Below are positions 21,115 to 31,941 of a stretch of DNA of 64,000 nucleotides, piece by piece (position 1 is the stretch's first letter; each line of letters opens with the position of its first letter). A program made the translations under genes and the position numbers. The notes under the pieces are model-generated. The model did no database searches. It was not told the origin of the DNA and worked only from the letters and a program-made list of their open reading frames with translations. Source of the DNA: Spironucleus salmonicida (lineage: Eukaryota; Fornicata; Diplomonadida; Hexamitidae); contig CM035322.1 of NCBI GenBank assembly GCA_000497125.2, positions 1,372,001 through 1,436,000 of the forward strand. Direction: 5' to 3'.

Positions 21115-24100
21115 ATGAATCTACCCTCTAAAGTACTTCTATCATATCTTATTCCCACAGATTCAGTTGATATTGATGTTAATAACTTATTAGATCACTA
21201 AAAGGCATTATTATCTAGATTCAATGAGGTTATTATAAATGCAAATCCAACATATCTTATTACTAGCTAAATTTAGCACATTTAGACACTTATTTCGAGT
21301 TTTAATTCCTTATAACTTTCATAATAAGAGATAGCCTTCATTGAGAATACTAAAATTTTCTTTGGGCTCCGTTCAACAACGTTAGATGAGTTTGCAGCTA
21401 GGTTCTAAATTTAATCAGATTAGGTGGTTGAAACTATTAAAATTAAAAAAGCAAAAGCAAAAGTTTAAACTTAAAAACAGCAGATAACAACTTAAGAGTA
21501 ATTTGACACCATTTTCTTCGTTTCATCTTTGGAGAATCAAATCAAGATGTACAAACTTAATTTTGCGAAAACAAGTTATGCTGCAATGACCAATAAGGAT
21601 TTATACTTTAGTTTAGTACCAAAATATTAGATATGTTAATTTTATTAATAATATATGACGATCGCCGATCATATTTTTTTAATTGATGAACTTTTAAAAA
21701 ATAAGCAATATATTAATAAAATACAGTGCTTGTGTACCAAAGAAATTTTATATGAGTTTCCTACTATTGGTTAAAAGGTATTTTAATATATTATTTAGAA
21801 AAAAAATTTCGGGGATTAATTATTTGATCTTAGAAAAGAATTGGATATATCTGATAAGGATTTATACTCTGCGTGCTTTGAAGGACTTATTTCAAGAACT
21901 TAATAGTTTACAATTTGTGATTAAAATATTGGACATTTTTATTCAATCTTTGATCAGTTTATGACAAAAGATGAGTTTTAAGAACTGTTTAATGTAAACT
22001 AGCACTATTTTGTCTAAAAAAATTAAATTAATACAATAAATATATTAACAATTATTGGAAATTTGAAATTCTAAGCTGATATTAACTTAAACCCCAAGCT
22101 GTTCTTTGTTTTAGATTATGAATTTGACGGAAATGTTAAATTCTTTGCTAACAATATGTAGATGTAAGAGATTAAAATTTATTATGGAAATGAGTAATTA
22201 GACTCTTCTGTAATTGATAAGATACCCACACAGATTATTAAAAATCTTAGTAATTATTCATTTAGACTAGATTGTAAAAATTAATTTGTTTACTGTCTAT
22301 TTAAGCTAGATGATAGTTTTTATGAATGGTCATAATAATTATCTAATAATTCATTTACCTCTTATTTATTAGAAGATGCTAAAATTTTAATACATTCTTC
22401 ACAATGTAAAAAATTAAAGTATAATAATAAAATTTTAGACTATATTGATGGTAACAGTATTGATATATTAGAGTTCACAGACTAACATTTGGATGTATAG
22501 CTTCTTGATATATTTGGAAACATTACTAATGAAATTATTTATAAACCAACGATTCAATCAACTATCTCAGCAAATATTGACTTTACCCAAGTTGGATAGT
22601 CAAAACTTATAGTAAACAATTTATATCCAGAAGTGGTGTATAACTATAAAGATTAGAGAATTCAGAAAATTATTGATACTGATCTTAACTTAGAATTATT
22701 TATCACTGAGTTTGGTAAGAAAAAAATAATTCATAAGCAACCTCTACCAAAAATATTTACTGAAATCGATTTATCAATGTATGAATTATTTTATGTACAA
22801 TAGTTTGAAGCTGTTATTAGTGGTGTTATTGAAGGAAAGATAATATAATGTTCAGACTCATATGTTGTATAAGGTTTCCCATGTTTGTGTAAAATTTATA
22901 GTTATATAAACTCAATTGATATTCATCTATTTAATTAACAGTGCAATTTATAAAATGTATAAGTTTCTGTAACAACTTTTTAAAGACCTTTAAGTAATTA
23001 AAGTGATCTATTAACTGATAAAAATGGGTTAGTTTCTATTAAGATTGAAGAAGGAAATACGCCTCAAGCGATAGAAATTTAATTTTAATATCTCGAACAA
23101 CTGTATAAATTATCCCATACAATCTAATGCCATGATTCAATAATATTGCCTTTACTTAATGTGTCCAAAAATGGCACGATCAAAACGTTTATACCAGATT
23201 CTAACCCAATGAAGTACTATATTAATAACGAGCCTCTTATATACAAAGATGGCACTCTTTAGCTTAATAATACCATTTAGTCAGGTGAACATGCACTTTA
23301 TGTTTACAATAATAACATTCGAAAGAAAGTAGCTAGAGTTAATATTTTAGAGTAAAGTAACATCAATGATGAACTATTACACATAATTCCCATTGATGAT
23401 AACACTTTTGCTGTTAGTAAATGCGATATATCTATTTCTGGTATCTTTTCAAACAGTATATAAAACTTTTAATTATCATCCCAAAATACCAAATTTTAAA
23501 GTGTAAAACCTCCATAACCCCCTCATTTCAATATTTCACAAATTTTACATATTTCTGAAGAATAAAAATACAACTAATTACTGGCAGGTGCTTTTACCGA
23601 TTCAGAGTGCACAGCAACATTTGCAGCTCCATTTCCCTCGATTTTTATTAAGGAAAAGTAAGTTCAACCAATGTAATAAATTATGTAAGCCGAATGTATG
23701 AATAATTGTGTGGATGGAATGCAAAGGTAGAAGCAAAAACGATCAGCGTTTATGGGCGGTGCTAATTTTAGTGCCAATAGAATGGAAGGTGGAATGAGTG
23801 CACCATGTTGTTTTGCTGCTCCTGGAGGCTATATGGCTAGAACAGACGAATTTCTAGAAATTTCATCCTAAAATATAACTGAGATATAGCATTTTGCAGG
23901 TCCTGATCTCGCTTTGAAACCATAAAAAATCGGCTTTTAGATTACTGAGCATGCTAATTATAATACAATATAATTAACATATACCGGTCATACAGCTATT
24001 TTGATTTCTTTATCATAAAAAGCAAAAATTTTGACTCTTCAAAAATCTGTTAAAAAGTCACCGTTGCCTGTTGAACCTTATGAGCAGAAGAGATAAAATT

Positions 24101-26058
24101 TAACAATTAGTAACTTTATATTTTCTAGTTCTGGAACTACTATTAATACAAATAATCATTTAGCAAGACATTCTCCAATTTTAAAAATGTTGTATTCGTG
24201 GCACACATTCAATATACCGCAAAAAATATTTTTAACACATTAAAATTCATGCGTTGAGTTGATGTTATTTATTAAACTGAATGATTTCCCGTTCTTCGAG
24301 TCATATGGAAAGGTAATATTTACTAACAAAATGCTAGTTAAAAGTGTTATGTCTGCTTTCATTTTAGATGATTTGGAGTATTTAGATATTGTTGGGAAAG
24401 TATTTTGGAGTTTAAATCCTATTGAGCAGTTTTTCGTTCTATTTTCATAAAAATAGCGCAATTCCGATAATTTTGAACAATTCATAGCACTTTGTGATAA
24501 TAAAAATGAGTTTGACGAGTCAGATTTTATAAATCAATGCTTTTTGGCTGAAAATCAATTATATTAAATTTAGTATAATAATGAATATAACGAAATGGAG
24601 TTTTATAGTTAAACTGATTTAACTAGTTTCAGTTACTGTGATATGTTTAAATAATTACTAACATTCGTTAGAACCCCAAATTTTAGTTAGATGCATTAAA
24701 CTTAATATAATATATTAGTAATTTTGCTTTGGAATTAGTAGTGGAAAGTGTAGAAACTTGAATCTGAAGACACTGTTTAAAATCATATTTCTGGAAAACT
24801 TCTTCTAAATGGTCAAAGTACCTGTACTTTGAATAGAAAAAATACAATCTAACTGTAAATTGGTGGTAAATTTATGAAGAATCTTAATGTGCATTATTAA
24901 ATATATAATGTGGATATAATTCAGGAACATAGTATTAATTAATTTGATCTAAATGAAGTTGAGCATCAAATAACTTTAGCTGAAGTTTATCCTAAACAAG
25001 AATTTTCTTTATTCCTTAAAATTTATCAAAATGAACTTTTAATTAGCACATTCAAGTTTGAGGTTTAACCTAATTAAGATCAGTTTAATATAATAAACAC
25101 ATACTAAACTGCACAAATTAATTGTATTGAGGATTGGATTAATTTGATGATTTAGTATCCTTAAATTAAATAGAAAGATCTATGCCAAATTTTTATTAAA
25201 AAGACTGGAGATAAGAGTATTGCATATCAGTTTTACTTAAAGTTACTTAGCTTTGGTATTTTTAATCCATGGCTTTTGCGATATTCTGATAATTAGGATT
25301 TAGTAGGAATGTAGGCTATTTATTTGCAATAAAATAGTTAAGATTTTGTTTAAATGTACAAATATACAATAACAGAATAATTGCCGTTTATTAGAGAAAG
25401 ATGCCTGAAAAACGAATGGAATATCGAATTCTAAAAATTTATATTAAGGAGTATTTTTAATTGCTAAAATGGATTACTCTTTACACAGTTAGTGAAGCAT
25501 GGCTATATGCGCTATGCTGGACCTCTTTGTGACATTGTATAAGATAATGCTAGATATAATGTAGTTGTTGGATATTATTAAAAATGTGTTAATAAACGTG
25601 ATTTTGATCCTAACTTATCGTTTAACTAATTTAATATTTAGTTTAACATTAATATGGATAAAATTACTAGGGTATTTAGTTATAAAATTGAGAATTAGAT
25701 GTTTGTATCTAACTAAGAAGTATAAATTGGTATTGGATCCTGGGCATACGAGCCAGTTAAAAAATGCTCATTAAAAGCTAATTAATAAATATATGTTCCT
25801 TCTGATAAATATCTGACTATTTATCGTGATACATTCTCTCCCATTATAGTTACACCGTAAACGCTTTAAGTGGATATCTCTATGATCTAGCATGGTATTT
25901 AGGTGAGCAAAGGTGGTGCTCCTATTAGAAATTTACTTGTTATTTCATAGAAAGACAATGTTATTTAATAGGTAACTTACACTGATAGGAGCGGAAGGGC
26001 TCGATGCTCCGGGAGCGTAACTATTTATGAATCAATAAACAATTTTGTAACGCTCTGA
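21115..26058 (+). CDS. 1647-aa hypothetical protein
   Basis: A single frame of 4.9 kb, the longest gene here, with well over a hundred TAA/TAG Gln codons. Residues 1-170 are helical with a Lys/Gln linker (KIKKAKAKVQTQKQQ). The middle looks beta-rich, with repeated strand-turn patterns (YIDGNSIDILEFTD, NGLVSIKIEEGNTPQAIEIQ). Around residue 860 there is a very different Gly/Met/Ala/Cys patch (AECMNNCVDGMQRQ, then FMGGANFSANRMEGGMSAPC and CFAAPGGYMAR), followed by helical and beta-rich parts to a C-terminus with TYTDRSGRARCSGSVTIYES. No signal peptide or membrane segment is seen. The mixture of beta domains recalls large macroglobulin- or inter-alpha-inhibitor-like proteins, but no diagnostic motif (thioester, MIDAS) was found, so I give no function. 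Confidence 0.8.
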
Positions 26059-26148
26059 TTTTACTTTTAACTACAATTATTTTATTTAATAATCTTATTT
26101 ATATATTATTATACCATTAGTAATATTAATAATATTCTAAATTTTATA

Positions 26149-27312
26149 ATGCAATTTTAATCTATGAATAGACCTATAGATAATGCAATATTCAACTTCA
26201 ACCCGAATGATGTTTAATATTCAAATAGCATAATATAACTTCAACCGTATTTAAATTCTCTAATTTTCGGCGATTTTACATAATGTTCATAATAATAACT
26301 CCTAATTGGTTTATAGTTGAATTAACTCTGTTCACAATATTTTCTGCAGCAGGCAGATATAGTAGAGAGTTAATGTCAAACTTAAATATAAAACACAATG
26401 AATCAGTAAAAATCACCAATAGAAGTGTAAAACTACTAAAATTAAATTTCAACACTCAATTTTTAACTTTAAGCATATCAATAGTAAATAAAATAGTTAT
26501 AACTTAGTTATAATCAAAGAAATTAAGAATATTTAACGCTCTAATAGTAGGTTGTTACTAATTAAGATCAATTTAAAATAAACTAATTATAATAGGAAAT
26601 AGATATTTTGCGATAATAACTTTAATAATCTAATTAAGCTACTTCATGTAAAAATAATTAGTTCCAGTCTGGGAATTCTTCAACTAATGAATTAAATGCA
26701 ATGAAGTAATAATATTAGCTTTTAGTTCAAGAAAATAAAAGACTAGTATCACTTCAACAAGCACCACCATATATGAAATAAATGGCTGCTATAAAACAAG
26801 CTAATGAATTAATTCGTTAAGAAAATATTAAGCTTAAAAAATAAGTGACACAAGTCTAAGGTGCATTTCATCGTTGCTAAGTTTGTTTTAAATTTTTTGA
26901 ATCTGATGATTTTTTAAAATAACATATTAAAAGAAGACATTAACCAGAAGATACATTAAAAATGAGTAAAATTATCAGTAGTTATAGTTAATAAAATTTA
27001 GTTTAAGATTAAAAAAGTGTATATAAAGAAAATTTCTATGTCAGTCCAATTATTAAATAAAGTAATTAATAACCTATAGTATAAGAACATAATTAGCTTA
27101 ATAATGATATTGTAAATGAATCTGGATCATTTGATTCTGTTTTAAAAAGTCTTGAGGAAATAGACAAAAAGTTAGCTGGAAAATAATTGTAAAATGTTGT
27201 TAAGGATTAAAGCGGAATAAGTGACAAAATTTAAAAACTGAACGAAAAAACTGACAAATTACTAAATAGTATTTCTGCAATTGAAGGAGTGAGTGTTGGG
27301 GAACTAAAGTGA
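26149..27312 (+). CDS. DZIP1-like zinc-finger coiled-coil protein
   Basis: 387 aa. An N-terminal helical domain (FNPNDVQ, SLIFGDFTQ) and a long Gln-rich coiled coil (QSYNQRNQEYLTLQQQVV type heptads to about residue 230) are followed by one C2H2 finger, CQVCFKFFESDDFLKQHIKR plus RH, in which the spacing is C-x2-C-x12-H-x4-H. Then come a basic segment and a second coiled coil. N-terminal DZIP domain, coiled coil and a single finger with the DxFLxxHIxRRH signature is the layout of DZIP1/DZIP1L, which acts at the basal body and transition zone in building cilia. A second in-frame Met at 26164 could be the start. The gene is about 90 bp downstream of the 1647-aa gene. Confidence 0.75.
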
Positions 27313-27847
27313 AAAATCCAATTTGTTCCCTTATTGAATGTTTAATTTTATATAAATTTCTCTAAATAGTAGTTAAAATACTAATGAAACGCTTACATAC
27401 TTTAAAATTCTTGCTAGTAGTATATATTAATTTAGAACTAGATAATGCAGGAATAATCATACAGTTAATTTCATACAATATTTAAAATAAATAGTATTAA
27501 GCTTAATTTACCATAATAAACGTCAAAATAAAATTATTAAAATTCTAATTATATAATTTATTTATATTAAAATAATTCTACGAAAAGCATATTATAAATT
27601 TGCGCAAAAATACTAGAAGCCATTACTAAAGATAACTGTCTAAAATATTAAATTTCAATTATTTCTAGTTGATAATTATAGAAGAAAATTAAACTAGTGT
27701 TTAAGATTGTAGGATAATAAAAAGTCAATGCTGTAATAAAACTAATTTCAAAAACTAATTTTGTAGCAAAGTTTTCAAGGGTTCATATCATATGAACTAT
27801 ATTAAACAATTGTCAATCCTATAATACTATTAGAATTTTATAGTTAT
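27313..27847. other. AT-rich intergenic tract, no gene seen
   Basis: No coding-like frame, RNA gene or repeat recognised. Confidence 0.4.
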
Positions 27848-28260
27848 ATGAAGGTTGAAGAAAAGAATAATGCTATATTATTTAATTGATAAAATTTGTT
27901 ATATATTAATCGGTACTAAAACAGTTCAATAAAGGTAATTTTTATATTAAAATATTTTATAATGAAAGTCTATAATATATAGATTACATAGAATATAAAA
28001 ATTAAATTGTTTATCATTTTTTTAATAAAGACGCAGATTTGAAGCAAGTCAATACCAGTTATGATATAATATTACTTAATAATAGCTTTTCTTATGATAT
28101 ATCTTCTATAATACAGGCTTTACATAGTAATATAAATTTTTATTAACCGAAACTTTTACTAAAATCGTTCATAATAAATTTGAATTATACATGGTATAAT
28201 AATATATATAAAGAAATAATTCAGGACATTATAAGTTAGTATAAAATTTTTATTTTATGA
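27848..28260 (+). pseudogene. small gene with an apparent frameshift, unknown
   Basis: The ATG at 27848 gives MKVEEKNNAILFN and then TGA. A different frame is open from 27859 to the TGA at 28258 and reads like protein: QFNKGNFYIKIFYNESLQYI, DADLKQVNTSYDIILLNNSF, SYDISSIIQALHSNINFYQP, IIQDIISQYKIFIL. It has no ATG. One base change in length within the first 40 bp would join the two. I found no family and cannot tell an assembly error from a real break. Confidence 0.35.
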
Positions 28261-28951
28261 GTGGCTATTCATCCTATGTTTTTAAAATTTTATTAACATA
28301 TCATATGGAGTTTATTTTCAATCTTTATATACGTTTTATTAGTTATTAAATTTATAGAATCTTTAATTTATTTCACAAATAGAATTTAATAGTAATAATT
28401 TTATTCATAAATCATAAGTATTACTTTTAATCTTTACATAAAATAATCATTTATTAATAATTAAAAATGAATTGATATATTGAATTTAAGTTTTAAGTTT
28501 TAAGTTTATTAAAAAAAATAGGAAATTGTACAAATAAATAGTAATGTTTCCTTATTCCATATAAGTATTTTATGTCAAAAATGAAATTTTATAGATCTGC
28601 TAAATACTGACTAAATAAATTTATACTTCAATTTATTGCTATTGATTGTCTATCGCGAATTTTCCTAGTATTTTTGATTTGAAAAAACAAATATATTTAT
28701 GAATAGTAATTATACTCAATATTATATTTTGAACTTAAATATAAAAAAATAAAGTCTTAATTTAACTCCAATTTACATTAAATACCATTCTTCACCATAT
28801 TTATATAAAATTATTTTACACCATTATAAATACCCAATTAGTTTAGTGATAAACACTATGAACATTACTCTCAATTTTAAATCCAACCCACACAACAGTA
28901 CTAATTTGATTTATTTAGCCAGCACTACTTTACTTTAAACAGCATTTTTCA
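28261..28951. other. AT-rich intergenic tract, no convincing gene
   Basis: A 72-codon frame begins at 28257, overlapping the stop of the preceding ORF, but it is hydrophobic low complexity and not supported. Base composition shifts abruptly to GC-rich at about 28900, where the pseudouridine synthase gene ends. Confidence 0.4.
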
Positions 28952-29878
28952 TCACATAACGTCTTCTTTCTCTAGCTTTTCATCTGTATTCTGTGCCCAA
29001 ATTTCCTGACTAACGTTCCCCCACATTTATCCTCCAATCGAAACCTCAAAATCACCTTTCCAACAAATTTCCGGCATATATACGCACTCTACAAAGCATA
29101 GGTTGTAGCTAGACGCCATTTGATACTATTTGGCACGTGCTCCATTGAGATAAAGTGGAATTACGTCGCTTTTGAGCGCCAGGCACTCCAGTAGTGCCCC
29201 GACCATGCATCGCACCTGATTGCGGCAAAACCCAACCCCACACACCCAGAACTCGCATTAACTGTCCCGTTTGATACACTGCGAACGCAGAATCGTTCGG
29301 ATGCAGTTCCTCCCCCGCTCCTCATTGCTCAAACTCGAAAAATCCCACGTCCCCACGAATGATTAACAGAAATTATGTAACATTTGAATTTAATTTTCAT
29401 TTTCCACTCCTAATTTATAGACATAAATCCGGGATTTAGCGCTAAATCGAAGCGAGAAATCCGGTTTAGGAACTGGGGCGGCCGCCAGGATTCGCACATA
29501 CGGAGGCAGCACACAATTTAACTTTTTCACCACTCCTTTATCCTACCGCAACAGATCAATCCTGACGGCGTTCCTACGCGCAGAGACACCTGCATCTGTG
29601 CGACCGCTACGGTCAGGATTTCGGGGTGCAGCATCGATGAGTTTGAGTGTAAAGAGTGATGCAAAAATGAATGATTCGGCAGCGAACGGGTTATCAGGCG
29701 CGTAGGCTGAGCCGGCAGTGAAGCGACCATCGTACGCGAATAGGAAAAGCGTTGGAAAGTATATTTAATGTACGTTCGGTTCTGTCGGAACTAGCGGGAA
29801 ATGCTTTTCGAATAGCGCTTTTGCGGTGTCGGAGGTCTTGGCGAGATCTAGGAGCAACTTGTAGTGTTTGGCGAGCAT
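28952..29878 (-). CDS. tRNA pseudouridine synthase, TruA/Pus1-Pus3 family
   Basis: 308 aa. These enzymes isomerise uridines in tRNA, Pus3 at positions 38/39. The signature GRTDAGVSA at 92-100 holds the catalytic Asp95. It is preceded by LFLFAYDGRFTAGSAYAPDN (the FxYDGxxFxG strand of the family) and followed by FSLRFSAKSRIYVYKL, the R-x-Y-x-Y strand, a HNFCQSFVGTWDFSSLS helix (HNF/S-F) and FCRNQVRCMVGALLE, the family's FLRxQVRxMVG motif. The protein is compact, without extra domains. The 'DAGVSA' wording favours the eukaryotic Pus1/Pus3 branch. The gene is strikingly GC-rich compared with its surroundings and keeps only a handful of TAA/TAG Gln codons. Confidence 0.85.
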
Positions 29879-29936
29879 TGGAGTGGATTAAGAAGTAACT
29901 ATATTATTACTATTTAGTAGTATATTTTAAATAAAA

Positions 29937-30689
29937 ATGTTTCAATGTTAGTTCAAGATTGTTGAGCTTTGCGAAGGTAGGATTAGGGTTTATGAGACCG
30001 AAAAGGATTTAGTAGCAGGTACTTTTTATATCTAGCATGAGCTAAAAATTATACCTATGCGATATTTTGTAACATCTTCAGAAACGCTGCTATTTAGTAG
30101 TAGGCCTTATATTTATTAGCTCAGCTTTGACACTGATACATTTAACCCTGTTTATACTATTTTGTGTTAGTTGCCAAAGAATTTAGAAGGATCCTCTATA
30201 TTTTCTTTGAAGGATAAATTTTACTTAGCATTTGGTATGAATTCAATGTGCCAGCTTACTTCAGGCGAAATATTTTTAATTCAAAATAGAAAACTTAAAC
30301 CATTTTTAAATTTAGAGGAATCTAGATCTTTTTCTGGATGCTGCGAGTTTTAAAATAAAATTTGGTTTTATGGAGGAATCAGGGTACTTAGTGATACTGA
30401 AAGTCTATTGAATGATATTATAACATTTGATGGACAAAATATATAAAATACTGAAATTATGGGTTTGCCGGCATGTCATAGTGGATAACTTTGTGTGTTA
30501 AATGCAAAGCTAGTTTGTTATGGTGGGAAACGGAATATAACTACGGTAGAGGAAGTTAGAATAATTAATGCTGATAACTCCTATGCATTTTATAACACTA
30601 GTAAAGATAAGTTTATTATTTGTAATAATTTTATACTAGGGCCTAGTTATGTTAAAAATGATGTAATTAATAGTGAGATAGTTATCTGA
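29937..30689 (+). CDS. Kelch-like beta-propeller protein
   Basis: 250 aa. Repeated strands with the Kelch end signature are present: KIWFYGGIRVLSDTESLL followed by DIITFDGQNIQNTE, and KLVCYGGKRNITTVEEVRII; earlier strands (FYLAFGMNSMCQLTSGEIFL) fit the same repeat length of about 50 residues. Four to five repeats are visible, fewer than a full six-bladed propeller, so the protein may be short or divergent. No BTB or other domain is fused. Such proteins are interaction platforms; the partner is unknown. It is divergent from the pseudouridine synthase gene with 58 bp between starts. Confidence 0.65.
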
Positions 30690-30707
30690 TAGATTTAAGT
30701 CACTAGC

Positions 30708-31109
30708 TCATATATAGAAAATAATTGAGCTGCCCACTATAAAAATTGATTCTTCTTTCGTCCGCGATAATTGTTGAATCTCTACATATAATTCAGTAAA
30801 TTCAGAAGGTTAAAATAATTCGGAAACCAATATATCATCTGATATTTGAACTGTTGATCCTCTATACAATATAATAATCTTGCTGAAGAGTGTTGATTCA
30901 TCAGGTATAAGTGAGTCTATTATCTCATTAAACATCAATTATGTAGATTAATTTTCTTTAATATCTGCTAAGTATCGCTATCCTGAATGAACAAGCTGAA
31001 CTAACATTTCTAAAGAACCTTATATTTTTAAGTCAAATTTATAATTCACTTATTTATAATAATAAATTAGTTCAATAAAATATATAGAAACGGAATTAAG
31101 AATTATCAT
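30708..31109 (-). CDS. 133-aa hypothetical protein
   Basis: Convergent with the Kelch-like gene (18 bp between stops). The sequence is protein-like: MLVQLVHSGQRYLADIKENQ, a helix LMFNEIIDSLIPDESTLFSK, then IIILYRGSTVQISDDILVSE and a C-terminal hydrophobic strand ESIFIVGSSIIFYI. No family recognised. The first 30 residues are hydrophobic and Tyr-rich, so translation could also begin at the internal Met before LVQLVHSG. Confidence 0.5.
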
Positions 31110-31317
31110 TTTGTAATTCTTAATCTATTTTAGACATATTATGTCTAAATTTATACAAACAATGAGAACTATATTGATACTTAAAATCAATTATAATTTT
31201 ATAATAATCGATTAGAATACGAAACCAATCAGATTTTCAAAACTGAGATATTAATAACATGTGGTAGTTTTATTTATTAAAACTAAATTTAAGTAATAAT
31301 TTATTCAATCATTCTGG

Positions 31318-31839
31318 TCAAGCTTATCTGTTAATTTATTCTAACGATAACTTTTAGCAGAATTTAATTTTTGTCTCCCCTATAATATATCTTTTAAACT
31401 GAGCCGCATCTATTCGTTTTTAACGATCCTATATTTTTAATTGTAATAAGTCTTATTGACTTTCTTTTAACTTCTACACTCTAAGAATATCATTAAATTA
31501 TTTTTCAATTACAGCAAGCTACCAATTAATATAATTAATATTTCTATCACATACTTTAATTGATAACTATGTCAAATATGATCTTAATTTAGATTTTCTA
31601 GTAAATATGAAGAAGTCTTTCTGCTGTTTAGCAGTAATATTGAGTATACGATACTATTTTGTTCGAATTGATGGTTTTTTACTTCTTACAACCGTGAATA
31701 CATCCTGGATATTAAATTGAATAACATTATTTTAAAGGTCTAGAGATCCAAATCCAGATGCTTATGAGTTTAAATTTTGATCCGATAGTTTTTAGTTCAT
31801 GCTAGTGAAGTTAATAGAATCTTCGGATTTGACAGTCAT
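31318..31839 (-). CDS. 173-aa hypothetical protein
   Basis: A Ser/Asn-rich N-terminus (SINFTSMNQKLSDQNLNSQA) precedes a basic region (VVRSKKPSIRTKQYRILNIT) and a C-terminal coiled coil (QFNDILRVQKLKESQQDLLQ, then LKIQDRQKRIDAAQFKR). No family recognised. It is divergent from the Spb1 gene, about 100 bp between starts. Confidence 0.6.
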
Positions 31840-31941
31840 TTTAGATGTTCATTACGTTAGTACGAAAAGACTATAAATTAATATATATTTAAGAATATAA
31901 TAATTAATATTATTATAGTTCGCTTCTCTTTTCGTTCCACA

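Noticed and set aside
28257-28475. 72-codon frame starting in the stop of the preceding ORF (MSGYSSYVFKILL...)
   Set aside because: AT-driven hydrophobic low complexity, no support beyond an open frame.
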